Below are positions 1 through 7,247 of a stretch of 36,334 nucleotides of DNA, in pieces. Origin of the DNA: JBDNFP01 sp041689775. GTDB taxonomy: Bacteria; Bacteroidota; Bacteroidia; Cytophagales; Spirosomataceae. The DNA lies in assembly GCA_041689775.1 (NCBI GenBank), contig JBDNFP010000288.1:1-36334 (forward strand), written 5' to 3'. Positions within the stretch are counted from its first letter, which is position 1. Each line of letters starts with the position of its first letter. Position numbers and translations under genes: made by a program. The notes under the pieces are model-generated. The model ran no database searches. It was not told the origin of the DNA and saw only the letters and a list, made by a program, of their open reading frames with translations.

Positions 1-101
1 CGATTGCAGCGCCAACGCTGGTCGCCGTTGGGGCGGTGGCCGTTCTTGACCGTGTCGGAACTATCGCAATGGGGGCACAGGATCGGATGAGTATGTAGCA
101 T
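1..101 (-). CDS. IS1-family transposase/InsA-like protein, N-terminal fragment
   Basis: Reading leftward from an ATG at 99-101, the first 33 codons begin MLHTHPILCPHC and continue through VKNGHRPNGDQRWRC. The CPxC pair, the VKNG segment and the QRWRC segment match the N-terminal zinc-finger pattern of InsA-type IS1 proteins, which bind the IS ends. The gene is cut by the window edge, so neither the catalytic domain nor a frameshift site can be seen. The right-hand copy starts with the same codons at 36319. Confidence 0.75.
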   Translation of the reverse strand, partial: MLHTHPILCPHCDSSDTVKNGHRPNGDQRWRCN

Positions 102-141
102 GACACCAATATAGCGAAATCAACTCATATAATCCATTACC
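1..141 (-). mobile_element. Left IS1-like element, partial (runs off the window)
   Basis: The segment ends with the tip CCATTACC (GGTAATGG on the other strand), which resembles the GGT-starting ends of IS1-family elements. Positions 87..141 match the reverse complement of 36279..36334 with one visible mismatch (position 125), so the same element lies at both window ends in inverted orientation. Its transposase reads leftward out of the window. The inner boundary is placed at 141 because the two copies diverge there. The family call rests on the tip and on the InsA-like N-terminus; most of the element is not visible. Confidence 0.8.
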
Positions 142-366
142 CCTTTCTCTACCTGGAAACAATATGCCGAGCCACGACCTCAGGTGCTTCACCTGTGGGC
201 TTCGGACGAAACCATTGAATTCTTAAAAAAGGTTTATACCATCGAGCCGCGCTTTCCCTTTATGGTCATCGATGAGGCCGGACGCTTCGTAAACCGCTGG
301 ATTCCGCAGGAATTTCCGGACAATAAAACCCTTCGGCAAAATCTGGGAGAGGTAGCGGTGAAGTAA
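142..366 (+). pseudogene. C-terminal fragment of a thioredoxin/redoxin-like protein cut by the IS
   Basis: An open frame enters directly from the IS end at 142 (PFSTWKQYAEPRPQV...) and ends with TAA at 364-366. It has the look of the C-terminal third of a TlpA/AhpC-type thioredoxin fold: an LHLWAS strand, a helix, then FPFMVIDEAGRFVNRW, resembling the cis-Pro/beta-strand region before the last helix. The CxxC part, if any, would lie upstream and is missing. A GTG at 184 could start a 60-residue product, but the reading frame continues upstream of it to the IS, which favours a truncated gene. Family assignment is tentative. Confidence 0.5.
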
Positions 367-408
367 TCTTGTAAATAGGTGTTAGGAATTATTTAGCTGT
401 AAATCAGA

Positions 409-474
409 GCTCGTCAATCATAGAAATAAGGTAACTCCGTCGATGGAGTTACCTTATTTCTATGATTGACGAGC
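409..474. terminator. Perfect 30-bp hairpin between convergent genes
   Basis: The arms 409-438 and 445-474 are perfectly complementary over 30 bp around a 6-nt loop (GTCGAT). The hairpin lies between the stop of the redoxin fragment (366) and the stop of the DUF4136 gene (482), so it can act as a bidirectional terminator. It lacks a strong T-tract, and it is longer than a usual intrinsic terminator, so it may instead belong to a dispersed palindromic repeat family. Confidence 0.65.
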
Positions 475-481
475 AGTTCTT

Positions 482-1063
482 TTAACGTTCGCCAATTTCC
501 TTGTAGGTGTCTAAGGTGGCTTCGGGGAAGCTACGTAGAATATCTCCGATAACACCCTGAATCATCAGATCCCGGTCCTCACGCTTCGTGGGAGCTTTCA
601 GTTTACCGGACGCCCATCCCTGCCAGATCATCTGGTTAGAGGTACTCTGGTAAATATTCAAAATCAGGCGTCCTTCCTGGTAGTTGTAGGTAGAGATATT
701 ATTGTTCTGAGGGCCATACCACCACCAATAGGGCGACATCGCACCGTTGGAACGTACTTGCTGACGATCCTTTACGTCGGTAAGGTAGCGCACCACCAAT
801 TCAGGGTTGTTTTCATCTAGGCGGTAGCCTTTCTGCTCCATCACTTTCGCGACGGCGTCGGTAATCCGGCGTAAGTTCAGGTTGCTTCCCAGGATCGGGT
901 CTTGCGTCAAATCCTTTTCTGCTTCAACCCTAAACGTTTTAAACTGTTTCAGGTTAACACTTCGGTCATAATCATTCTGTACTTGAAACGAAGGTGAACA
1001 GGCTATAAACCACCCTCCGAGTAGTACAAGTATTACACTTGTCAATACGCTTTTCATGGTCAT
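482..1063 (-). CDS. DUF4136 family lipoprotein
   Basis: 193 residues. The N-terminus is a lipoprotein signal peptide: a short basic start, a hydrophobic run and a lipobox ending in Cys22 (FIAC), so the mature protein is probably anchored in the outer membrane or periplasmic face. The body fits DUF4136: an early VNLKQFKTF segment, a VAKVMEQKGY helix, an ELVVRYLTD strand and a late MIWQGWASG motif followed by a terminal helix. The biochemical role of this family is not established. ATG 1063 and ATG 1057 (MKSVLT) are both possible starts; the second gives a more usual signal peptide. It is a single-gene unit, convergent with the redoxin fragment and ending at the 30-bp hairpin. Confidence 0.8.
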   Translation of the reverse strand: MTMKSVLTSVILVLLGGWFIACSPSFQVQNDYDRSVNLKQFKTFRVEAEKDLTQDPILGSNLNLRRITDAVAKVMEQKGYRLDENNPELVVRYLTDVKDRQQVRSNGAMSPYWWWYGPQNNNISTYNYQEGRLILNIYQSTSNQMIWQGWASGKLKAPTKREDRDLMIQGVIGDILRSFPEATLDTYKEIGER

Positions 1064-1345
1064 TATTTTTCTTGATTAAATTCAATTTACTTCTCGCAAG
1101 TAATAACGTAAAAAACTATTCCAACGGTGTATATTCTGTCTATAAAATGTATACAATCAAAATTCGGACTTCTGCCTGAGACGCTCCTATTAGTCCAGAC
1201 AACTTCTAAGATAGTTTATGACGGAGGGGTTGCGAATTCCAAACAAAAACGGTTTTTATGCTAACTTGCAGCTCTTTAATAAAAAAGAGGTTTTTAAAGT
1301 ATTTTTCGCCTCTTGTATTGCCCATTGTATGACTATTTTTTTGTG

Positions 1346-2509
1346 ATGATTATAGAAACCGCGCAGCGAACCCGGCAGACCACGGAGTACTACTTTTCCG
1401 TGAAACTGGCCGAAGTGCGAAAGCTAATGGCCGAGGGCCACGATGTAATAAATCTAGGGATCGGAAACCCCGATATGATGCCTTCTGAGTCCACGTTATC
1501 GACGCTCAGTGAAGCTATCCTGAAACCCCAGACCCATGGCTACCAGCCTTACACGGGGATACCTGCTTTTCGGCAGGCTATTGCGGGGTACTATGCCCAT
1601 ACCTACGGGGTAACGCTTGACCCGCTTTCGGAAATACTGCCGCTGATTGGCTCTAAGGAGGGTATTACGCACATATCGCTGACTTTTCTCGATCCGGGTG
1701 ATGAAGTACTGGTACCCGAGCTGGGGTATCCGGCGTACCGGGCGGTGAGCCAAATGGTGGGCGCAGTAATTAAAGAATATCCCTTGCAGGAAAATAACGG
1801 CTGGCAACCCGACTGGGAGGCGCTGGCTGCTTTGGTAACGGCCCGTACCAAAATCATGTGGCTCAACTACCCCCACATGCCGACGGGCGCGCCCGCAACC
1901 CCTGAGTTGTTTCAACGGGCAGTGGCCTTTGCACACAAGCACAAAGTACTGTTATGTCACGATAATCCGTACAGTCAGGTATTGAATAAAAAGCCACCGC
2001 TGAGCCTGCTTTCAATAGAAGGAGCGAAGGAGGTAGCCATTGAGTTGAACTCCATGAGCAAGTCGCATAATATGGCGGGTTGGCGGCTAGGCTGGATGTC
2101 GGCGGCCAAGCCTTACATCGACGCGGTATTGAAGATCAAGAGTAACGTAGATTCGGGCATGTTTATGGGAGTGCAGCAGGCGGCTACCGTGGCGCTTCAA
2201 AATTCTGACGAATGGCACAAAGAGCGTAATGCGGTGTACAAAGGGCGCTTAGAAGCGGCCGAGGCGATGCTGACCGCCTTGGGATGTACTTGGGATAAGA
2301 CTCAGGAAGGCATGTTTTTGTGGGGTAAACTACCCGAAACCACCGAATCGGCAGAGAGCCTGATTAACTCCTTACTGACCGAGAAACATGTTTTTATAGC
2401 CCCCGGCTTTATCTTTGGTCCGAAAGGGCAGCGGTACATACGCTTGTCGTTATGTACCCCCAAAGAACGGATCTGGGAAGCAGTAGAAAGAATAAAGGAC
2501 GAATCATAA
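1346..2509 (+). CDS. Class I/II pyridoxal-phosphate aminotransferase
   Basis: About 387 residues from the ATG at 1346. An upstream in-frame ATG at 1313 adds 11 residues unlike the family start, so I prefer 1346. Visible landmarks are LGIGNPD near the N-terminus, GYQPYTGIPAFR, the NYPHMPTG loop, HDNPYS, and the Schiff-base lysine in SMSKSHNMAGWR (Lys239). This is the aspartate/LL-diaminopimelate aminotransferase fold. The usual NYPNNPTG is NYPHMPTG here. It lies 0.5 kb upstream of prephenate dehydrogenase on the same strand, so a role in aromatic amino-acid transamination is a reasonable inference, but the true substrate cannot be read from the sequence. An LL-DAP or methionine aminotransferase remains possible. 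Confidence 0.85.
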   Translation: MIIETAQRTRQTTEYYFSVKLAEVRKLMAEGHDVINLGIGNPDMMPSESTLSTLSEAILKPQTHGYQPYTGIPAFRQAIAGYYAHTYGVTLDPLSEILPLIGSKEGITHISLTFLDPGDEVLVPELGYPAYRAVSQMVGAVIKEYPLQENNGWQPDWEALAALVTARTKIMWLNYPHMPTGAPATPELFQRAVAFAHKHKVLLCHDNPYSQVLNKKPPLSLLSIEGAKEVAIELNSMSKSHNMAGWRLGWMSAAKPYIDAVLKIKSNVDSGMFMGVQQAATVALQNSDEWHKERNAVYKGRLEAAEAMLTALGCTWDKTQEGMFLWGKLPETTESAESLINSLLTEKHVFIAPGFIFGPKGQRYIRLSLCTPKERIWEAVERIKDES

Positions 2510-2522
2510 ACCGCGGTTGAGG

Positions 2523-2855
2523 ATGTTTTTAGAGAAGTTTATATTTACCAACCGGAAGGCATTTCAGAACCTGTGCGAGACCCATAACGTGGATACCTTG
2601 TACGCGTTTGGGTCTTCGATCACCGCCCGTTTTCATCAGGATATCAGCGATATTGATCTGCTGGTATCGATTGATCCTCCGGCCTTGGCAGACAAAGAAC
2701 GCGCGTTGGTGAGCCTGTGTACTGATCTGGAAAAATTCTTTGACCGGAAGGTCGATCTGCTGACGGCGGAGTCGATTCGTAATCCCTTTTACCGGGCGAA
2801 TATCGACCGCACCAAAAAACTAATGTACGATCGGGAGGGAGAAAAAATATCCTGA
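2523..2855 (+). CDS. Minimal nucleotidyltransferase (MntA-like), no HEPN partner
   Basis: 110 residues from the ATG at 2523; a TTG at 2517 is less likely. The nucleotidyltransferase signature GSS...DID is clear: Gly30-Ser31, then Asp43 and Asp45, followed by a KVDLLT strand. Such proteins are usually antitoxins that AMPylate a HEPN toxin encoded next door. No HEPN gene follows; the next 170 bases have no open frame of note before tyrA. It is 13 bases behind the aminotransferase and probably co-transcribed with it. It is either a solitary antitoxin remnant or a solitary nucleotidyltransferase of unknown target. Two other nucleotidyltransferases of this class occur in the window (9201 and 15631). 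Confidence 0.8.
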   Translation: MFLEKFIFTNRKAFQNLCETHNVDTLYAFGSSITARFHQDISDIDLLVSIDPPALADKERALVSLCTDLEKFFDRKVDLLTAESIRNPFYRANIDRTKKLMYDREGEKIS

Positions 2856-2980
2856 AAGAGGGAGGCCTCATTTTACAAGGAGCGGTTAGGCGTTAGCTTC
2901 CTGTAATTATTTGATATGCATTAAATGCGCACTAAGATTTTGTAAAATAATAATTTGATAATCAACCAAAAGGCTGATGG

Positions 2981-3021
2981 CTATTAGTTCTAAATAGCTG
3001 ACAGCTGTTTAGAACTAATAG
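2981..3021 (+). promoter_or_regulatory. Hairpin just before the prephenate dehydrogenase start
   Basis: The arms CTATTAGTTCTAAA and TTTAGAACTAATAG are perfect over 14 bp and extend inward with one G-U pair to about 18 bp. The 3' arm ends at 3021, only four bases before the ATG at 3026, so in mRNA it would cover the ribosome-landing region. It could regulate translation or be a dispersed repeat: a related AGCTGATAGCTATTAG string occurs at about 24688-24703. Confidence 0.5.
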
Positions 3022-3025
3022 TACT

Positions 3026-3883
3026 ATGGTAATCAATATAATAGGCGTGGGACTTTTAGGTGGTTCGTTTGCGTTGGCGTTACGTGAGAAGTACCCCAAT
3101 ATGCGATTGGTTGGAGTAGATCGCTCGAGGGTAAATCAGAAAATTGCCCTGGCGAAGGGTATCGTGGACGAGATACTTCCGCTGGAAGAAGCCCTGCAAC
3201 AGGCTGAACTGAACGTATTGGCCACGCCGGTGGACAGTATTGGCCGATTGCTCCCTTCACTCCTCGATCAGATTCCTGAAGGACGGACGATTATGGACCT
3301 CGGTTCGACCAAAGAAGCGATCTGTGCTGCGGTGGATGCGCACCCCAAGCGGGCGCAGTTTGTGGCGGTACACCCCATGGCGGGTACCGAAAACTCCGGA
3401 CCCGGCGCGGCGTTCCGCGAGCTGCTTCCCGGCAAAAACGTCATAATTTGTGATGCCCAAAAAAGCCATCCTGATTCGTTGGGGTTGGTAGAAGCCTTGC
3501 TGCGCGACGTGGGCATGAAAATCCACTACATGACCCCTCCCGAACACGATCTGCATTTGGCCTACGTATCTCACCTGAGTCACATCAGCTCGTTTGCCTT
3601 GGGGCTGACGGTGTTGATGAAGGAAAAAGACGAAAAGGCTATTTTTGATATGGCGAGTACTGGTTTTTCTTCCACGGTCCGTCTGGCCAAAAGCTCCCCC
3701 AATATGTGGGCACCGATCTTTGATCAAAATAGGGATAACGTTTCCAAAGCCCTTGGCGACTACATTGACCTGCTCAAACGCTTTAAAAAAGCCATCGATA
3801 CCCAGGACCTGACCCAAACCCACGAGTTTATGGCCAAGGCCAACGACATCGGCCGGATCTTGTCGGGGATTGAGAAAAAGTAA
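3026..3883 (+). CDS. tyrA: Prephenate dehydrogenase
   Basis: 285 residues. It oxidatively decarboxylates prephenate to 4-hydroxyphenylpyruvate, the tyrosine branch of aromatic amino-acid synthesis. The N-terminal Rossmann fold has GVGLLGGS (residues 7-14) and an acidic Asp at the end of strand 2 (VGVDRS). The family motif HPMAGTENSG is at 116-125, and the helical C-terminal domain carries YVSHLSH. Length fits a stand-alone TyrA with no ACT or chorismate-mutase domain. It sits downstream of an aminotransferase, as in many Bacteroidota aromatic operons, but the dehydratase and DAHP synthase genes that often accompany them are not in this window. Cofactor preference and use of prephenate or arogenate are not decided here. 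Confidence 0.93.
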   Translation: MVINIIGVGLLGGSFALALREKYPNMRLVGVDRSRVNQKIALAKGIVDEILPLEEALQQAELNVLATPVDSIGRLLPSLLDQIPEGRTIMDLGSTKEAICAAVDAHPKRAQFVAVHPMAGTENSGPGAAFRELLPGKNVIICDAQKSHPDSLGLVEALLRDVGMKIHYMTPPEHDLHLAYVSHLSHISSFALGLTVLMKEKDEKAIFDMASTGFSSTVRLAKSSPNMWAPIFDQNRDNVSKALGDYIDLLKRFKKAIDTQDLTQTHEFMAKANDIGRILSGIEKK

Positions 3884-4026
3884 ATGGATTTCGGTGACCG
3901 GCTTTTCGTGGTTAGCGACCGGCTTTTGGCCTTCAATATAGTCTTCAAGAAAGAATTTTGGGGCTCTCTTGGGAATGACAAGTATGATATTTTCGTTATC
4001 TTAGTAGGAAATTCAACGACACTGCT

Positions 4027-4596
4027 ATGGAATATGAATTCAAGATAAAAACGGTAGAAGGGCTCACGGATGAACTGTTCTTTGATCTATGCCAGGCAAA
4101 TTCCGAACTGCGCATGGAGCGCGATCAACACGGTAATATTATTGTTATCTCGCCAACGGGAGCAAATACAGGAAATTATAATAGTGAGTTAAATTATGAA
4201 ATCACTCATTGGAATCGTCAGACTCGATTAGGCTACGTATTTGACTCATCAGCAGGGTTTACGTTTCCCAACGGCGCAGTCAGGTCGCCAGATTCGTCTT
4301 GGATTTACAAGGATAGGTGGGAAAGCCTTTCCCAAAACGAACAGGAAAAATTCGCTCCTATTTGCCCCGATTTTATGGTGGAGGTACGCTCCAAAATCGA
4401 TCGACTTTCGGATCTTCAAACCAAGATGGAAGAATACCGTTCAAATGGCTGCCGATTGGGTTGGCTGGTGGATCGTCAAGGGAAAGCCGTCTACATCTAC
4501 CGGGCCGATGGAAGCACCAAAACCATCAAGGGTGAGACAGTATCGCTCGATGGCGAAGACGTGTTGCCCGGATTTGTGTTAGAGCTATCTTTCTAG
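4027..4596 (+). CDS. Uma2 family endonuclease-like protein (DUF820)
   Basis: 189 residues with the Uma2/COG4636 layout of a PD-(D/E)xK-like fold: RMERDQHGNIIVISPTG near the start, an SSAGF strand, the conserved SPDSSW (Asp89), and FMVEVRS (Glu119), followed by KMEEYRSNGCRLGWLVD and a C-terminal beta region ending VLPGFVLELSF. Uma2 proteins are abundant in cyanobacteria and Cytophagales; their target is largely unknown. It is followed 23 bases later by the DUF3431-like gene. The 140 bases upstream hold a short direct repeat (GACCGGCTTTT twice, 3897-3927) but no gene. Confidence 0.85.
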   Translation: MEYEFKIKTVEGLTDELFFDLCQANSELRMERDQHGNIIVISPTGANTGNYNSELNYEITHWNRQTRLGYVFDSSAGFTFPNGAVRSPDSSWIYKDRWESLSQNEQEKFAPICPDFMVEVRSKIDRLSDLQTKMEEYRSNGCRLGWLVDRQGKAVYIYRADGSTKTIKGETVSLDGEDVLPGFVLELSF

Positions 4597-4619
4597 CAGT
4601 GCCGGAATACCTTGATCTC

Positions 4620-5288
4620 ATGTCCACTACCACCCTTGAATTAGTTGTTGCGCACTACCAGGAAAACCTCAACTGGCTCAGGAAAGTACCTGCTCCGATT
4701 AGGAAAACCATCTACACCAAAGCGGAGACACCTCTTGCTCTTTTCCACAAAGCCCTTCCCAATGTAGGCTGTGAAGCCCATACATACCTGCATCATATCG
4801 TGAGTCAGTACGACTCCCTCGCCGATTACACCATCTTTTGTCAGGGGAAACCCTTTGATCATACCTTTGATTTTCACGCAAAATTACGGTCACTAGCCGT
4901 AGGTAGTCTTCCCGAAAAAACCTTTACCTGGCTGGGGCATATTATTGATACCGACACGCCGGATGGGCAGCTCTTTCGGGAGTGGTCTAAAAACGAAACG
5001 GGTGAGGGACTTGATTTAGCGGGGTTTCATCAAACACTTTTCGGGACGGAAGGACCGGGGCAGTATCCCTTCGTGTTGGGGGCGCAGTTTGTGGTGAGCC
5101 GTGAGCTGATCCGTCAGAATCCCCGCACTTTTTATGAGCACGCACTTGGTGTATCACTTTCTTTCCCGCAAGCCGCTCACTGCTACGAACGCACGTGGGA
5201 TCGGGTATTTGGCCTGGAAGGTATCAACCGTACCTGGCTAGCCGGACGGAAGACGGTGTATTTGAAGAGAGTGAAACGGTTGGAGTGA
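4620..5288 (+). CDS. DUF3431-like protein
   Basis: 222 residues from the ATG at 4620; a GTG at 4599 would add seven residues before MSTTTLELVVAHY, which looks like the natural first strand. The pattern resembles DUF3431: VVAHYQENLNWL, then NVGCEAHTYLHHIVSQYDSLADYTIFCQG and a C-terminal WDRVFG region. Proteins of this type have a glycosyltransferase-like strand-helix layout and are often found with glycan genes, but I see no diagnostic catalytic residue and no glycan gene nearby. There is no signal peptide or membrane segment. The function is not assigned. Confidence 0.7.
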   Translation: MSTTTLELVVAHYQENLNWLRKVPAPIRKTIYTKAETPLALFHKALPNVGCEAHTYLHHIVSQYDSLADYTIFCQGKPFDHTFDFHAKLRSLAVGSLPEKTFTWLGHIIDTDTPDGQLFREWSKNETGEGLDLAGFHQTLFGTEGPGQYPFVLGAQFVVSRELIRQNPRTFYEHALGVSLSFPQAAHCYERTWDRVFGLEGINRTWLAGRKTVYLKRVKRLE

Positions 5289-5293
5289 GGAAT

Positions 5294-5639
5294 TTAGGTC
5301 TTTCTTGTTCTTGTTTTGTGGATCATTAGCGTCGTGAAGTGTCCTGTAAGATCTTCCATGCGTTCGTATAATAACTTAATCAGTCCTTTTCATTACTTCG
5401 GTATCGGCAAACCCATAGGGTAAAAATAATACACTTATACCCTCTATCTGATGAGCAAATACCCACTCGCCAAAATCTTTGTCCTCCGTTAAAATTATTC
5501 TTGGTGGGTTGCGCGAAAGGTCAATGATTGACTCATCTTTTAGTCCTCGGCTAAGTTCAAAAACAGAATAGACCTCAATACCAACTTATCTGATAGCTTC
5601 GATGATTCTGTAATCGATATTTTCATTGGCCAGTATCAC
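5294..5639 (-). pseudogene. Broken DUF5615 PIN-like toxin gene
   Basis: The minus strand starts with GTG at 5637-5639, overlapping the TGA of the upstream DUF433 gene, and reads VILANENIDYRIIEAIR, then a TAA, then VGIEVYSVFELSRGLKDE and IILTEDKDFGEWVF. This is the DUF5615/Mut7-C-like PIN pattern with acidic residues in ADEN-like, KDE and TEDKDFG positions. After TEVMKR the frame shifts by one base and the usual C-terminus follows (LIKLLYERMEDLTGHFTTL, ending KTRTRKT). One in-frame stop and one frameshift make the toxin almost certainly inactive. This pseudogene fills the otherwise empty stretch behind the DUF3431 gene. Confidence 0.8.
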
Positions 5640-5869
5640 GCGGTAGAGTCTATGATTTCTTCATTGGCAAGAACATCTACCACGTAGAGCAGAACCGCAC
5701 TAACATCCTCTGCGGTGATGTGTGGGTATGCCTTGGTAATATCTTCTGGTGTGACTCCTTGTGCTAGCTTACGTAGGATTAACTCAACGGTAATTCTGGT
5801 ACCCTTTATTACGGGTTTACCCAGCATAACCCGGTGATCAGAGGTGATACGTTGATGGTATCTGCTCAT
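5636..5869 (-). CDS. DUF433 antitoxin-like protein
   Basis: 77 residues from the ATG at 5869. The DUF433 pattern is complete: GKPVIKGTRITVELILRKLA, GVTPEDITKAYPHIT and AEDVSAVLLYVVDV. DUF433 proteins contain a helix-turn-helix-like core and are usually antitoxins or repressors paired with a DUF5615/PIN-like toxin. Here the partner begins on the overlapping GTGA but is broken, so this is an antitoxin outliving its toxin. An upstream ATG at 5899 would add ten residues (MAIFTRPIFL) not seen in the family. Confidence 0.8.
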   Translation of the reverse strand: MSRYHQRITSDHRVMLGKPVIKGTRITVELILRKLAQGVTPEDITKAYPHITAEDVSAVLLYVVDVLANEEIIDSTA

Positions 5870-5905
5870 AAGAAAAATGGGTCTAGTGAAAATAGCCAAT
5901 AATCT

Positions 5906-6268
5906 TTAAAAACCATTTAACTCCGACTCACCCAATAGTCCCAGATCAGAAACATCTCCAGTTTCTTCATTGGCGTCAATGTCGCTGAGTTGGGAGTATT
6001 TTACCGGGACGACGTAGCCGCCTAATTCCATTTTTAGCCGAAAATAATCGCCCTGAAAGCCGTCTGAATCGCTGTGTAGGCCCACAATTGTGACGCGCTT
6101 AGCCTCGGTACCGCTACCTTTTTTGGGGAGCGTTGCCGTGGCCTCGAAAGGGAAGTTCAGGCGGTCGTTCATTGTCTCGTATCAGCCCGAGCTCATTTCG
6201 TATTCGTCGTAGCAGTCCATGATGATTTCGTAGTCGATGATGTGCTGGATTTGGTCGGGAGTTAGCAT
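5906..6268 (-). pseudogene. CcbP-like gene, decayed copy
   Basis: The frame starts at the ATG 6266-6268 (MLTPDQIQHIIDYEI) and is a close copy of the intact gene at 9769..10119, over 90 percent identical by eye across the central part. A tryptophan codon is now TGA (SSG-stop-YET, intact copy SSGWYET). Near the end two bases are missing, so the intact-copy ending (MFxIWDYWVS) is found in another frame, with its stop at 5917. The open frame from the internal ATG at 6172 (88 codons) would lack the first third of the domain. The intact paralogue argues against a functional short form. Confidence 0.85.
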
Positions 6269-6311
6269 GGGATACAAGAACGGAATGATGGCTAGAATAA
6301 AATTTCAAAAA

Positions 6312-7244
6312 TCATACTAATAGCCGATTCACTCTACTACCAATTAGTCGGTCGGGCATACGTTCAGTCCTATTAATTTTCCGGCACTTTTCAAGTTCTT
6401 CATTTCTTACGCTTTGCGTTGAGGAAAGGCGTCCCTTGTGTGTAATTGGATGAAATGTAACGGTAGTTTCATCGTTTTCAGAAAGCCGATTTTTCTTGAA
6501 TAATCCAAAACCTTTTCCACTTGAAAATCGTCCATAATTCGTAAAGATATTTCTATCATGATGATCTTCTCTTATAATTGTTAAATCGACTTTGTAGGTA
6601 AAATACTGCTTTAAAAAATCTTCCAGTTTGGCTTTTTGGCCACCAATAGGTTGAAAGGATTTTTTTGCGTCAAAGCCAATGATTGTCAAATGAAATACAA
6701 AATCGGCATCAAGGGATTTCGCCATGATGGCTTTCAGTATACTTTTGACATTATCTAGATTATCGTCATTTGAAAAAAGGTAGTTGTCAGTGATAAGAAG
6801 TGAGTTGCAGGGGTGTTGTAGCTTTGAAAGCCCATTCCAGTCGCGCATCCCTTTATGAATACGAAGGTCTTCTACGTTAGATAAGAACTCCATTTTATCA
6901 AGAGAGGTAGAATTTGCCATAACACACCCAAAACGCTCTTCTAGGTTAAGTTCTACCTGCTCGTCAAGCAAGAATAAACGGGCTTGGGCATCATTGTGAA
7001 AGGCAGATGTTTGGCAGGAATTGATAAACGTCACATCCGTGAGAGGGAGTTTTTGAGCTATTTGCCTGAATAAAGGCCGTAGTGAACTATCCTTGTAGGC
7101 ATCCTCAAAGTCAAAATCAATAATTAATTCTATACCGTTTTGTGGGTTACAGAGTAGCCTATTAACAAAGAAATGTAATTCTTCGTCGGCACTATGATTT
7201 AAGAAAAAGTTGGTTAGAAAAGCCTTATTTAGATAAATTTTCAT
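6312..7244 (-). CDS. Unknown protein paired with an OLD-like ATPase
   Basis: 310 residues, not assigned to a family. It starts three bases after the stop of the ATPase gene, so the two are a translationally linked pair. It has alternating strands and helices, for example ELIIDFDFED, SLLITDNYLF and DFVFHLTIIGF, and a striking late motif DHHDRNIFTNYGRFSSGKGF (about residues 224-243). An HDR-x-TNY-SG-GF string recalls the catalytic end of phospholipase-D-like nucleases, but that is only resemblance. No signal peptide or membrane helix is seen. By analogy with two-gene ATPase systems such as PARIS, Septu or Gabija, it is probably the effector and the ATPase the sensor. The C-terminus is basic. 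Confidence 0.7.
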   Translation of the reverse strand: MKIYLNKAFLTNFFLNHSADEELHFFVNRLLCNPQNGIELIIDFDFEDAYKDSSLRPLFRQIAQKLPLTDVTFINSCQTSAFHNDAQARLFLLDEQVELNLEERFGCVMANSTSLDKMEFLSNVEDLRIHKGMRDWNGLSKLQHPCNSLLITDNYLFSNDDNLDNVKSILKAIMAKSLDADFVFHLTIIGFDAKKSFQPIGGQKAKLEDFLKQYFTYKVDLTIIREDHHDRNIFTNYGRFSSGKGFGLFKKNRLSENDETTVTFHPITHKGRLSSTQSVRNEELEKCRKINRTERMPDRLIGSRVNRLLV

Positions 7245-7247
7245 CTT

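Noticed and set aside
5294..5639. Programmed frameshift in the DUF5615 toxin
   Set aside because: There is also an in-frame TAA, and no slippery heptamer is evident, so decay is simpler.
6172..6268. TGA in the ccbP copy as a recoded codon (selenocysteine or Trp)
   Set aside because: The intact paralogue uses TGG, TGA is a normal stop elsewhere in the window, and the same copy also has a frameshift.
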